A stretch of 64,000 nt of DNA from Chlorokybus atmophyticus (Eukaryota; Streptophyta; Chlorokybophyceae; Chlorokybales; Chlorokybaceae). Shown in pieces: positions 44,316-57,349 of this stretch. The stretch's first letter is position 1. Each line of letters starts with the position of its first letter. The stretch spans positions 1,026,812 to 1,090,811 of the forward strand of contig RHPI01002438.1 in assembly GCA_009103225.1 (NCBI GenBank), written 5' to 3'. The notes below the pieces were generated by a model. That model had not been told where the DNA came from and made no database searches. It was given only the letters and a program-made list of their open reading frames with translations. The position numbers and the translations under genes were made by a program.

Positions 44316-47300
44316 TAGCATTGAGAAGCAACACTGGCAAGCGCTGCAGGATAGCGCTGAGGGTGCACAAGGCCGCACCCTGCCCATCAATTGTCAAGCT
44401 TGCCACATTCTGGGTAAGCATTCGTGTACAACATGCAATGAGTGGTTGGGTGCTTTGTAGAGTTTTTTGTTTATTGGCTGTGACATTTGTGGGCTTGTCA
44501 CAGGTTGGCCAGGGATCTGTCGGCAAAAGGTAGAAAATGGCTTTCGATTACTCAAAGTGGTAACAGCTGCTCTGTTTTGGTGCACGATGCCTTCCCTTAG
44601 TCAACTTGACTGTTGATGATTGCCTCAGAACTCCGCGAGTCTAGTGTCATTTTTGTTGAGAGGCACTTTTCAAAAATACCCACGTGCTTGTAAATTGTGC
44701 TAGTGCAGTCTGTATCGACAAAGCCTGGCGTTAATGTTGCTGGATGCTGACTGGTGTCTTGCGGTAGGAGTAATCAACGGTGCCACATTGCTATTGCAAC
44801 GTGTGTGGATGATGGATGCTGCAATGCCATTTACTTCACTGTGACTGCGATTGTATGAAAGCACTTAGCAGCAAGCTTCCATTGAAGGCTATATAACAGG
44901 TCAGGTGTCGGCGACTGTCTGCCAACCATTGCAGCTGTGCCGCTGTCATCAGCCCAGGCCGCCAGCAAGGCTGCAGTAGTATGAACTTTCTGTTGGAGAT
45001 GGGGGCAGCAATGTGCTGGCTCTAGAAAACCATTTCTCTTAGATAGTTGAGATCTTGTCTTTATGAGATCCCGCAGTAACAGACCATGAAATCATCCGTT
45101 CTCTCCTACATAAGGGTAGGTTTTAGCATGTTGTACGACAATTATATTTTTCTTGATGTAAACTATATACACGGCATTTGCATACAATACCACCAGGCAT
45201 GTGCTTTGAAGCGCGCGCAATGTGTGATGAGGTAACATCAATGCAAGAGCACAATCTCTTGCAACCAGGTAAGAGGCATTGCCGGTATTGAGTTTTACAG
45301 CGAGATAGATTGCAACGAGGTTAACTTGTAGTTACATTGAACTGCACTACATTACATCACAATGTAGCTACGCTTTATATTAACAAAGTTATCAAGTCAA
45401 CGGTGAGCATTTCCAAGAGTATGTACAATGGTTGGGATAAAGAAAGATTACGCTAAGAGAACAGATTGCGAGCATGGGACAATCATTGAATGTGCGCGGG
45501 TAAATATATGTTCAATAATGGATGCAACAAGACCTTGCATTCAATTAAATTAACAGCAGTCCACAATAAAATATAGCAATCGCCAAGTCCCACAATATTT
45601 CCATTTATACTACTCAACAATGACTAACTTAACATCTCTTTAAATGGCAAGGTTGTTGATGAATTTGCAACCCGCAGCACACGTCATATGATAAGCAAGT
45701 TTTTTTGCCGATCAATTTTATATGACATTGGTGTTGTCGAGCCTCCATACACAATAATTCTGAACACCTGGCATGCTCCACTGCTGCCATCCTTGTTCAA
45801 TATATTGTAAAAGCTTATTGTAGACGCGGGCTTTGCGCACATTATCACCGCGCATGTAGGCTTGGCGTAGTCATTCTCTATTCTCTACTCATATGAAAAG
45901 GAAAACAAAGGACCAATCATCAACATCTGTGATGCATGGCATACGTGCTTAAATGAGTATTTGACGTCCATGTTTATGAGCTTTGTACATAGCATCACAC
46001 AAAGGCATGATTGTGAGCTAGCGCAGAGCAAGTTAATGCATGTGGCCATATGAGCCTCCGGTGTTGCAAACAAAATGCAAGATCCAATGTTTAATATATG
46101 ATTAACGTCCCGCTTTGTGATAGGTGCAATAAGCTTAGCACATGTGATAACTTGTCGTTAAACTTGTGAATACATGCGTCTGTGGGGTCGTCGTCCAAGT
46201 CCTCCAAGTCCTGCTATGAGCCCGGCCTAACATCCCACGCCTGCTGTCACGCCTATCAGGCTGGCGAATGTCATTCTCGGCATGTTACTTATGTTATTTA
46301 GGAGGACCAAGTGGAGATTCCGATTTTCAAGTTGTGTTGTGCGTAACAATTGTGTTCATGCGGTCGTGTTCAAGTCTCTTCACAAGTCATGGGCATAGTA
46401 TTACACAAGGCATTGATGCGAGGCTAGCACAGAGCTGGTCAATGGCTATGGCATGTATGCCTTTGTTATTGTAAAATGAGGTGCCACAGAAAGTGGCAGT
46501 TACACGATTGTGAGCCAAGTTGGCAAACCACATGATATGTATTGTGATAGTGCGATTTGCCATTTATGTGACAATTGCAAGGCAAGTGGTGCCTATGGTC
46601 AGTCTGCAAGTACATGTGTACCAGGGGAGCCTAAGTTTGTGGTTTCAAGGTAGGAATGCTACTTATACAATAACCCGAGGTGGTTTGATACTCCCGAGGT
46701 GGAGTTTGTAGGTGCCATTGTTGGCACAAGGTCAGCGCATAGTGACAAGGTCTGGATGGCTTTGAAAATGTTGTGTGCCAGGTCGCGCGAGCAGCATGTG
46801 GTATAAATGCTAAGTTGCATCCTTGAGTAGGCATCCGATCAATGTTGATAAAGACATTACTATGTGTTTGCCTTACAAGAGGGCCACTTGTCACAAGCAA
46901 CCTCACGCACGGTGCGTGAGATGCCTGGTTGTTAGCTGTTGAAGGGGCTCTCCCCCTCATCCCTTGTGGGGTGGGGTGTTGTGGTGTTGTGCACGTGGGT
47001 ATTGTGGGTGTGGGTGTACCTGGTGTCGGAGCTGTGTGGAGAGGTTGGTGGACATCCTCTCCGCCCTTGGTGCCAAGCTGTAACGTCCCCTGCAAGGTGC
47101 TGCATCGGTGACGCTGATGGGAACATCTGTACGTCCTCAGTGTTTGTGCATAGGTTTGTCAAGCCCGACCAGCAAGTAAGTAGTGGTAACATCACACTAG
47201 CTACGCAAGTGGTTTGCCTTTCTTGCCCGCTTCTCCTTGCCCCGTCCTTACCCACCTGCCTGCCTGCCTGTTGGGTGCCTAATGTCGCTGCGGGTTGTGC

Positions 47301-49027
47301 TAGCATTCATTGCATGCGCTGCTTTGAGCCCCCACCTAGAAGTTGAGTATAACCACGCATGTGTCGTTGTGCGTGTCATTCTCATTTGCATCTGTTTGCT
47401 TGACATGTCTAACAACATGTTTGTGACACGGTGGTAGTGACAATGATGGCATCACATTAATGGCCAAAGTTATATAACCATTAATCCCAAAGGGGTTTGA
47501 AACTTTAGAGAAGAGATTATCCTAGTATGATTTAACAGCATGCACTAGCATATGTTAGCATGTGTGTTGATAGGTTAGCACTCACTGGTGCGGGTAAGGC
47601 ATGTTCGCAAGCAACTAGATGGGTTGAGGGAGCGCTGCGCAGCAAATGTTGTGCAACTTTTACACAAAGCCTCAAGGCCCAATGTGCATGATGTATTTGC
47701 ATACTTTATGGGCCATTTGTGTGCCGTATGTGTGGGGTGCCTAGCTAGTTGCTGCTAGGGGCTTTTTCCATCATGGAAAAAGTGTCAATGATCAACACTT
47801 GTAAACGGCGGCGGTGGCGGTGGTGCCAGGATGGGCGCCTCTGCAGACGGTGCCACCAACGGTGGAGGAGAATGCCGTCCTCGCTGGGGCGGCGTGAGCA
47901 GTCTCAATGTACGTGACATTGTACGCTGGCGCATGTAGTTGATAGTTGTTGAGTTTGGTTGGTTGTATTAGGCAAAGACGTGACCTGGACCCTTGCTCGT
48001 GTTGTCATTGTAATGTATACGTGTATGTGGGTGTAGGAGCAGTGATACGCGCACGTATGTACGCCACTTAAGGAGGGGGGGGAGAGGGGGAGGGGGGGTG
48101 TTCCTTCCAGAAGATCAGATCCCTGAATGTAATGTTGCAAGACATCCACTTACATGATGTAAGTCCTAATACTTGTATGCATAGGGTTGCCATGTTGTGC
48201 GAAAGATATACACGATTTCATGCGCAGCACACAAGCCAACCACTCTCTGCAACAGTAAAATACAAGCTCAATAGTCTGTGCATATCGCAATGGCGAGTGT
48301 GTATCACACGCACACAGTTGCTACAGACCTTGCAAGTCCTCCCCAAGTGTCCTGTGTTGTATGTACAATAAAAGCAATCAAGTCAGGCATTATCACAATA
48401 CCTACGAGGCTTGGCACTCTCAGCCATGTTCGCCAAGTTTGGGAAGCATACGCTGGCATGTGGGCCTGTGCTTGTGCGTGTGTATGTCATGTGGGCCATG
48501 CAATGGTAAGTCACATGCACAGCATTGCATGTATTCTACACACTGCGACTTGCCTGACTCCAAGCCACCAGATTTATCTAACTTGTGTCTCACCAAGCAA
48601 TATTGGCGAGCGATGTGCATACTCTGAAACGACAAAGATTTGCCGAACGTTCATAACTTGTTGCAGTCCACATGCAGAGTAGCTGCATTGCATACTGTAG
48701 CGTAACGTGTGTATGCCATCGCACACTGGCAGCTAGCTATGAGGTCAGGACGACTACCGTGAACACACAAGACTTTCGCCACACAAAACATGTTGTAACA
48801 AGTGTGAACGATGTTTGTGACAGTTGCAGCCTGTAAGATATGCAAAGCCAATCGAGCCAACAAAGCGGCTTGCCAACAGGCCAAGCGGCTGGCAATTGTG
48901 GTTGCCTTTTCTCAATGCGCGTCAACTAGGCAGGTAACTCTGTACATGTTATAACGGCAAGCTGACTACTCTACGAGGCGACACTACAATCAGGGGTGTG
49001 ACAGCAGTGCGTGGATCAACTCAGTTA
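44316..49027. other. 4.7-kb gene desert
   Basis: No supported gene; the longest frames have no domain text. It includes two diverged related blocks (about 45950-46045 and 46370-46460) sharing a phrase like GGCAT...GTGAGCTAGC(G/A)CAGAGC. A CACGCACGGTGCGTGAG palindrome lies near 46903-46921, a GGCGGTGGCGGTGG run near 47806, and a GGGGGAGAGGGGGAGGGGGGG purine run near 48077-48100. A 3' exon of IMPACT could reach to 44533. Confidence 0.5.
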
Positions 49028-52000
49028 TCATTGATTGGCTTGCATGTGTGTGGGTTTGTCTTTGGAGGCGGCCAATGCTGGGGCAACAGTGGCAAGAGGC
49101 AGCGATTGGAATGAGTCGAAGCCCATATACACCCGCATCAGGTACCCTCCACTGGGGTCCGTCACTAAGTGCTTAACTAGCTGCAGGCGCATGCTGTTCG
49201 GGGCCACAGCGAACATCCACAATGCAAACTTGAGCAGGTCGGTGGAAGAGAGGGAAGAAGACAGGAAGCCACGCCATTGGCTGCATGTTGCGGGTCAGAG
49301 CCAGCAAAGGCAACCTAGTCCAGTTGGCTGCATGTGATGCTGTGTTATGACAACTTACCTTTCTGGAAGCTTAAAGAAGGTTGAGAAGAAAACACATGTA
49401 TCCGCCAAGTCCAGCGTCAGCAGCAATTCCATACCAAACACAAAAAATGCAGCCTGTCGTTTCCTTTCCCTAGGCCACAGTGTCTCCCATGCTGTACAAT
49501 TGGGAGCATGCTGTCAGTTCAAGGCACGCTGTGCTGTCGCCCAAACAATTCCAGGCTATGTGGTGATGTGCTGCGCATCAATCAATTGCGGCAGAAGCCT
49601 CACCTTGCCTTGCGGCCTCTGGTCGTTTGACTTGACTGCTATGTGAGCCTGAATCTTTCAAAGCGGCCGCAATTGCTTCAGCAAGCCTAGGAGCTTCGGA
49701 TAGTGACCTTGCAACAGAGTATCCTGCGCTCACACACAACAACTTAACGCCTGCAGTTGAATCCACCCCTTGATTGTTGTAAATCGTTCAACACACCTTC
49801 ATGCTGATGCGCATCGCATTGGGCACACAGCAGAGCCTGCGCTAAGATAGCGTGCATGATTGAGGCGGACACATACCTGTTGCGGGATGAACAAGGTTTG
49901 CAGCCGCTCCAAAACCAACATGGTGTTGGGTAGTTGAAGGTAATGGACCACCAACAGGTATGTATGACCACTCCTACACCAGCAAAACGTAATGCAGTGT
50001 TCAGTGCTGCTGTGTTTGATCCCACGTGTTCTGCACGATTCTTCATGATGTATGCCAATATATGAATGAAGAACTGCACACCATGTTCAAAACATACCCA
50101 CCTCCTCAATTACTCGCTTGACCCGCACGCCCATGGCATCCAGCCTTCGCTGTAACCTCTGCTTCAACTCATCAAAAGACAGAGCAGGCCGTGCCACCAA
50201 ACAAGTTTCCTGCAGGGCATGGCAGACTGTGATTACCTCGCCCACTGGAGCTGATGTGAAGACAATTACGCTTGCTGCCACTGCTACTCACCTCCAAAAA
50301 TACAATATTGCCCTCGATAGGCATTGCATATAAAAATGTGGGGCTTGATGTCTCCGTGGGATGAGCGCCTGCTGGTGATCGATAGTCCATAAATAGCATA
50401 GCTTCTTTATCATATGGGTAATCCTCAACCTGCATGTGTTGTCAGGCACTTCATTTCAGCTGCTGAGGGAAAAAGCTGCACCGATGCACACCAGTTGTTA
50501 GCTGCATACCTCAGCCTCTATACCATATGCGGTTTGCACACCAGTGTCCAGCCCACTATCCTCGTACTTCAAAAATTTGCCACTTGCAGCCCCAGCACAC
50601 ACAGTCACCAGCCTGCGAAGGTAGGTTTAGGAGTGTGTTGAGCGGAAAAAGCTGTAAACACTCAACCAGACACGACCTCAACCGGTAACCTCCCTGAATG
50701 CAGGCCCTCAAATCATGTTACCTTGCTGTGATACGCGAGCCATTGTCGCAAATGAGGATCGAGCCATTGGCACCATCGATTACAGCATCATCCACAGCAC
50801 TGTTGAGGTATAGCACTCCAGTAGCCTGACATCTGCAAGGCATTCAAACAAAAATGTCAGTGCACTTCTGACTCCTGCCCACCACCTCTGCTGCACAAGG
50901 ATCTCCTAGCTGTACCATGAGCTATATCCGTTGACCTGCTGCTATACGCAATGCCACCAAGCAACGGTTAAGCTGATCACAACAGATTGCCATAACCTAA
51001 CACGACAACCTTCTGTCCGTCCCTCTGTCTGTGTCAAACGTCTACACCTTATGTTGGAAACTGCTTGCCACTGCGTGTTGAGTTTTCTTGAGGCATGGTG
51101 ATGGTAGCCACCATGTGACTATGGCTTCAAGTGCGGCAATGCATGCTGAAATTGATGGAAAGGTTTTTACCTTCTTAGCAACTCTTGTCGTAGCCTTTCT
51201 CGTGAAACCCTCGCATACGCCCTGTCAACCCGGACCGGCTGGTCTGAATTGAAATAGCACTCTGTTTGCTGCCAAACCTGGTCCACGGTGTGCTCCAGTC
51301 CCAAGGCTGGAAGCAACATAAAAAGCCCAATGAGTCGGAGCCAAGGTGCTGCTGCTGTGGCATGTTGGATCCCATTTGCTCGCATGCTTGAGGCAAAATA
51401 CATAGAGCAACACACATCGCACACGGATGCTGTCAAGGTGTGCAAGGCATGCTGTGATCAACCGTCACTTGCTGACTGCATTACCTTGAAATTCATCATG
51501 CCAAACGCCATAGTTGTTCACAAAAGGCATATCTGGCCCAATGAGCGTCACAGTGAGGCCGCGCCCTGCAGCTTCAGCAGCCAACGCCAGGCCCGCAGGG
51601 CCGCAACCCACTACGGCCAGATCCACCTGCCCATGCTCGTCTGGCCTATATGATTCAAGCTGCCAGGAACAAAGGAACTCTAAGCATCCGCAGAGTTATA
51701 CCACGCAAACCACCCCTTTGCGCAATGTGGCAGCAAGTTGCTTAGACTGTTGTGTGGATGTTTTGCGCATGCATGTGCATTTGCTCCATACAGCAAGTGA
51801 CAACATACCTGCTCTGCAATGGGCGTTTGATCCAGCTGCTTCTGCGCTTGCCGTTGAACTAAACCGATGTCTGCGCCACCGGCCTTGATGTAGTCCTGCT
51901 CGGCGGCCGTCCGCACTGCACATTGCACCCCGCCTACCCTCTTTCTGCTGAAAGCTCTGTGCGGCCGGGCTGGCCTGCTGCGCAATGCAGCAGCCCCATT

Positions 52001-52120
52001 GTGCCGGCCGGTGCCGCTGCTAGATGCCGCAGCTAGCGCAGCAACGCTGACGCCAGCCGCAGCAAAAGGCACAGTGACGGCTGGCTGAAAACCCGCCAAT
52101 GCCTGCAACCCCATGTGCAT
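49028..52120 (-). CDS. LCYE: Lycopene epsilon-cyclase
   Basis: Eleven exons (52120-51809, 51659-51485, 51306-51171, 50832-50722, 50612-50510, 50429-50292, 50209-50102, 49973-49877, 49723-49604, 49491-49359, 49280-49028) join in phase to give 561 aa. The first about 100 residues are an Ala/Arg/Ser-rich plastid transit peptide. The dinucleotide-binding motif DLAVVGCGPAGLALAAEAAG is followed by IGPDMPFVNNYGVWHDEF, CAGAASGKFLKYED, QTAYGIEAEVEDYPYDKEAM, YIPVGGPLPSTTQ, NLVHPATGYSVARSLSEAP and FFVFGMELLLTLD. The end, LWMFAVAPNSMRLQLVKHL, then LVTDPSGGYLMRVYM, is the epsilon-type C-terminus; beta-cyclases have GIGGTAG and a different tail. The enzyme forms the epsilon ring of delta- and alpha-carotene, leading to lutein, at plastid membranes. 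All exons lack stops. It is divergent from LCYB. Confidence 0.95.
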
Positions 52121-52617
52121 GGTGCGCACACACGCCAGTCACCCCAGCTGCACGCACCAACCAGTGAGCGACAACCGGCTCAGCTCACAGCAACGAGACC
52201 CCTCAAGTATGCAGCTCCATTACTATACAGCCCACCGTCACCTTCCACCGCTGTGTTCAGGCGACAATGGCGACATTAACGAGGGCTCTGCTGGCAATGC
52301 CGCCCACACCAAGCATGCTGCTGGCCACACGGAAGCAATAACGTTACTATACGGACGTTAGCTGCTAGCGTCCTTGCGCTGTTATTGGCCAGAAGGCACA
52401 ATTGTCGGGTGATCTGGATTGAGAAGCACCGCAAACGGCCTAGATCGTGCGATCTGGTTACATCTGAGTTTGGCGGGGCGGCAGCATGGCTGGGCTTGTG
52501 GCCAGCGCTGGTGGTGGTGTGGCCGGCGTGCGGCGGGGCGATGCCTGGCAGCGTGGCATGTGAGCTTAGGTGACTCGGGCGGTGCTAGTAGTATTCACAG
52601 AGCTTTTATTGCTCGCT
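52121..52617. promoter_or_regulatory. 497-bp divergent promoter between LCYE and LCYB
   Basis: The two cyclase start codons face away from each other with 497 bp between them. The interval holds no other gene. A bidirectional or shared promoter would let the alga set the ratio of epsilon- to beta-ring formation from one regulatory region; this is inference from layout. Confidence 0.6.
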
Positions 52618-55600
52618 ATGACAGCAACGCTGCTGGCACCCGCGTCTGCGGCGGCGGCCACGGCACCAGCCACAACGCTGCTGCTGTCAGCACCGCACAG
52701 CGCTGCTTCAGCTTCAGCTATTACACGGGTTGGCGGCGGTAGGCGCAAGGTGCAGCAGGGGCGCTCGGCGCATGTGGAGCAACAGCAGCTGTGCAGGAGC
52801 AGCAGACGATTGCAAGCAGGAGGAGCAGGCTTGGGGCATCCTGCCACAGCACATGTCTGTAGCAGTAGTACACGCTTGTCAGCACGGTGCACGCTGACTG
52901 CCACAGCTGCTGAAGCTGGACACGGTGTCGCTCACCCCAAGGATGGGCTGAAGCTGAGCTCGGAGCTGCCACTGCTAACGCCTGAGCAGGGCGGGAATTT
53001 GGATGTGGTGGTTGCTGGTTGCGGGCCTGCTGGCCTGGCCGTTGCTGAAAGGGCTTCAGCAGCTGGCCTGCGAGTTGTTCTTGTTGATCCCGCTCCTCTG
53101 TCTTTATGGCCGAATAATTACGGCGTTTGGGTGGATGAGTTCGTGGAGCTGGTGAGTGCTAGCGTCTCCGGCCTTGGACTGTTGATGGTGGCATTGGCTC
53201 ATTACAGTAGCAAAGCAAGTTGTAACCAACTGTCTCAATACGTCATGGATCCCCGCATGCTGCTAAATGTTGCACATCATGGAAGCCTGCATGTCAGGGT
53301 TGTTGTCTTTATTGTAGGTTAGTTATCTGGCTGCTGGAAAGGGACACAACTCTACTTTACAACTGTCAGAACTTGTGGTTGATCTACAATTTGAAGATGA
53401 CAATGGGCAGCTTCGTGGAAAGCTTCTGCCTGCCTTGAGTCAGCTGTACGCAGGGCTTGGAGGATTGCTTGGATGTCATATGGCCGCGTGCAAGTGTGTT
53501 TCTCGAAGAGAACGATCGAAGGGAGTTGCGAAGACCATATGGTCGAGTAGATAGGCCAAAACTTAAACAGCAACTTTTGCAACGGTGCATTGAGAACGGC
53601 GTGCTATTTTTCAAAGCTAAGGTAAGCAGCTCATCTTTACAGCAGTCTGATAACTGTGCAAGTATCACACTAGCAGCGAGTTGTTGATCATGCGTAGTAT
53701 GTGGCTGAGCTGCATGCATTCGCACTTACAGGTGGACAGTGTTGCGCACTCTGAAGGAAGCAGCGACATCACCTGCAGCGACGGGACAGTCCTTAGGACG
53801 ATTGCGGTCCTGGATGCTACAGGGCATTCTCGACGGCTTGTCGAGTTTGATGAGCCATTTGACCCCGGTTTTCAGGCTGCCTATGGCATCATGGCTGAGG
53901 TAACAAGCCTCTGCTGAGCTGAGAGAGTTCTTGTTGTGCAAGCATCTGCAGGTCTGTTGCATGCACACCAACCCTACTTCTGGCAGGTCGAGTCACATCC
54001 GTTTGATCTTGACGCCATGCTGTTCATGGACTGGAGAGACTCTCATCTACGCGATCATCCAGAACTGCATAAATATAATGAGCAGCTGCCAACATTTTTG
54101 TATGCCATGCCCTTCTCCAAAACAAAAATTTTTCTAGGTAAGCCTCAAGGCTGGCAGCCTTGATATGCCAAATGCTTTCTTCCTGACAGTGTGGCACTGT
54201 GTTTTTATGCATTCAAAGTGTGTTGGCGCCTGTTGGCGTCGCAGTGCTGGTATTTATAGTGTATCATGCAGAGGAGACATCGCTCGTTGCACGGCCGCCT
54301 GTTCCTTTTGACACGCTGAAGGAGCGTCTAGACCTCAGGCTAAAACATCTGGGTATTACAGTGAAGGCAATTGAGGAATCAGAGTGAGTATGCGCATGCA
54401 TAGGAACATACGCCCACACGTCCACCAGCTGGTGCACATGCTGAGCTAGCTTGGGTGGCTTCTTTGCTTGAGCTCGTGTTGGTTATGCAGATACTGTTTA
54501 ATACCCATGGGCGGCGTCTTGCCCAAGATTCCCCAAAGAGTGTTGGGCATTGGTGGAACTGCTGGTTTGGTTCACCCGTCTACAGGTTCGTCCAGTTAGC
54601 CTTTGTGTGGTTCAATTTTGCTGTTGACAGCGCATCAGGGCACTCATACTACACGCTTGTTTGCCTTGTGTATGAGCAGGCTACATGATATCCAGAACGC
54701 TGTCTGCAGCACCTGCTTTAGCAGATGCCCTTGTAGTGCAGCTGTTGGAACAGAAAAGGAGAGCTGCTGCCTCCAGTCAACAGACAGCAGATACTGCAGT
54801 GGATCCATCTGTCATTTCATCAACAGTCTGGAGGTCACTGTGGCCACTATCGCGGTTACGACAACGAGAGTTCTTCACTTTTGGCATGGACGTACTGTTG
54901 CAGGTACGCTGTGATGATTTGTCATGTCTTTCCATACATGTGTGCCTTACCTTGGAGTAGTAGCTAGCTTAAGGTGCTGAGTATACATGCTGCGGACTGC
55001 TAGCAAAGCGAGTTGTTAATCTGTCAAGTTACAAGAAAGTTGCTTTCACCTTACCTTGCTTTCACCTTACCTTGGAGTAGAAGCTAGCTTAAGGTGCTTA
55101 TGATACATTCTGCGGACTGCTAGTGAAGTGAGTTGTTAATCTGTCAAGTTACAAGAACTCAAGTGAAAGCAACTTTCTTGTAACTTGACAGATTCACTTG
55201 AGTGAAAGCAACTTTCTTCACTTTCTCTGTCAATGGTTGGGTTGGAAGACACAGCTGCTGTCTCCTGTTTCACGGTTGCACTTTCACAGCTGGATCTGAA
55301 GGGCACGCGCGAGTTCTTCAAATCATTCTTCTCCCTATCTGACTTCCACTGGCAAGGATTCCTCTCATCAAGGCTGTCAATCACCGAGGTATGCCTCATG
55401 CATGGCGTAGTTCAGCGCATTAGGAGAAGTTGGCGATGACAGCCTACGTGCTTGCAAGTTGTCAGAGCATTTCTTAGTTATTGTGAATGTAAGGGTTGCC
55501 TCGAAGCTTACTTGACATCTCATTGTGTGACAGTTAATAGGCTTTGGGCTATCGCTCTTTGTGCATGCCAGCAACACTGCGAGGCTGAACTTGATGGTGA

Positions 55601-55653
55601 AAGGCCTGCCGGGTCTTTTGAAAATGGCAAAGGAGCTGAGCACTCTGCGATAG
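52618..55653 (+). CDS. LCYB: Lycopene beta-cyclase
   Basis: Nine exons (52618-53151, 53454-53621, 53732-53899, 53987-54137, 54272-54383, 54491-54585, 54680-54903, 55290-55388, 55534-55653) join in phase to give 556 aa. A long transit peptide of about 100 residues starts at ATG 52618. LDVVVAGCGPAGLAVAE (about 128-144) is the dinucleotide-binding motif. Beta-type signatures follow: LWPNNYGVWVDEF, RPYGRVDRPKLKQQLLQRC, VLDATGHSRRLVEFDEPF, MLFMDWRDSHL, TFLYAMPFSKTKIFLEETSL, IPMGGVLPKIPQRVLGIGGT, GLVHPSTGYMISRTL and FTFGMDVLL, ending GFLSSRLSITE and LIGFGLSLFVHASNTARLNL. The enzyme makes beta-rings, giving beta-carotene, and with LCYE alpha-carotene. Intron 7 (54904-55289) carries a tandem duplication and a perfect hairpin. 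Confidence 0.96.
54945..55194. repeat. Tandem duplication and 20-bp hairpin in LCYB intron 7
   Basis: A unit starting CCTTACCTTGGAGTAG is repeated with a period of 120 bp (54945 and 55065). At its end, AATCTGTCAAGTTACAAGAA (55138-55157) and its exact reverse complement (55175-55194) form a 20-bp stem with a 17-base loop. The loop sequence AAGTGAAAGCAACTTTCTT recurs about 38 bp downstream. Confidence 0.85.
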
Positions 55654-55985
55654 CCACTTGGTATGAGGAACAGCACCCGTGTCAGCATTGGCATTTAAGT
55701 GGTATGTTTTGTACAGGTCCCTGTTGACATTCTACAGCTTATTGTATTGCTGCACTGCGCACACAGAGTGCCGGTGCGAGCTACCAATGTGACAAGCTGT
55801 GTACAGGATGGGTCAGCCACCACATTGTTGCTAGATACTTGGCCTCTGGTGGATAGGCTTCAGTGGTGCATGCCTCTTGTGGCGCCCTGTCAGCACGTGC
55901 ACTGTCAGGCATTTGCATGTAGTGCGTGGCAACCATAGAGCAAGCACATCGCTGTGCGCGTGTACTCATTCATCAGCAACTTCAG

Positions 55986-57047
55986 GGCTCAGCATTTGGG
56001 GCTGGCTTAGGCCTCCAAGAGTTGTCATCCAAACAAAACCAGCAAACAGTACCACCTAAGGAAGGCCAAAGGCAGGGATGCCAGCAGGCTAATTGACGCC
56101 AAGCAGATTGTTGTATGCATAACTCTCGAGCGCTGCTACTGGCAGCGCCAAGTGTGCAGCCGTGCTAGTCCAAACCCACTGCTGTATGCGCTAGTGGCGG
56201 CTCCAGACTGATAGCAAATGGTACAGCCGTGCGGTGCTCTAGGTCCACAGTCCTGTCGTGCATTTTATGTACAGCGTATTGCCGCGCATCCTGCAATACA
56301 TGGTGAGGCTTATAATCTCTCTCGTCATCTGTTGGGAGGTTGTAGTGCAACCGTTGTACATGTGTTGCTCTGATGTGATAACTGGTGTAATTGTGACTGC
56401 AGGCGCGCTGCGCATGCATGTGGTATCGATTGACTGGTAAGGTAGGGAGCAACTCGTGCAGTGTGCATTTGTACAATTATACGTATTAAGTGTATAAGCT
56501 GGTTGCGCGGAGGTTGCCCGGCTGTGTGTGGCCACGGATATCATCATGTTGTAAGAACAAAGAGGACATGGCACATAGGACCCAGCCCCCAGTTTGCAAT
56601 ACATAGCACATTTGTGCAAAAGGGGTATGCTGTGCCAGCAAGCATGGTGTACGAAGTATGCAATGAGGGATGTGTGTACAAAAGCCCAACGAGGGAATTA
56701 ACTGCAACGCATGCCATGTGTGTACGAAGTATGCAATGGGGTGCATGTGGTTGTTGTGTGTGGTTACGCACTGTAGCAAAAGACACTCGAACACTTCGTA
56801 TTGCAATAGAAAGTAATCTGTGCAAGGTGGTGCCTTCCTTCAATGGGGGTTCCATGCTACTTATGGTCTGGTTGCAAGTTCACCAAGCCCAACCACACAT
56901 GCATTACGCACTTCACAACACACACTACACGCGACATGAACATCGCTGTGTTACGCTCACAACGCTCCCGCCAGCCACATGTCCTCCTTCGTCGAGGACG
57001 AAGAATCCGACGACGACGAAGGATACGACGACGACGACGAGTCTTAA
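55986..57047 (+). CDS. Possible multi-exon gene with acidic C-terminus, unknown
   Basis: Low-confidence gene. A segment after an acceptor at about 56048 reads YHLRKAKGRDASRLIDAKQI and ends at IV|GTATGC (about 56114). Further acceptor-bounded fragments follow near 56273 (RIAAHPAIHG before GTGAGG) and 56402 (ALRMHVVSID before GTAAGG). Near the end an open frame gives MSSFVEDEESDDDEGYDDDD and stops at TAA 57045. These text pieces look coding, but they could not be linked into one confirmed frame and no family was recognised. The rest of 55654-57350 holds no other gene; a partly matched hairpin (GTGCATGGTGTGTGCGCC) lies near 57102-57145. Confidence 0.3.
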
Positions 57048-57349
57048 GCAGGGGTGCAGAGCCATGCATGGCTGCCATGGTCGTTCCTAGAGCATTCTAG
57101 CCGGTGCATGGTGTGTGCGCCGCAGCGGGCGAACACACACCGTGCACTGAGAGAACATTATAATGAAGCCGCTCATTCGCCGCAGTGCCCACGTGTACGA
57201 CGCCCTCCGGTTGTGAGCGCTTTGAGTTGAGGACTTGGAGAAAGTACTCGCCTACGGTAGGGTACTATGGGTCCTCATTGCCATCTGGAAGTAATTCTGA
57301 CAACCTCTGAGTCTGGCCACGACCGCCACCCGCTGTCGGATGCCACTAC

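Noticed and set aside
44302-44533. Longer C-terminal extension of IMPACT
   Set aside because: Two other frames stay open here, but the conserved domain ends before and the GC-donor model gives a short basic tail as in relatives; kept only as an alternative.
44990-45110. Possible small nuclear RNA-like stretch
   Set aside because: Some stem-forming words are present, but no U1, U2, U4, U5 or U6 core motif could be matched.
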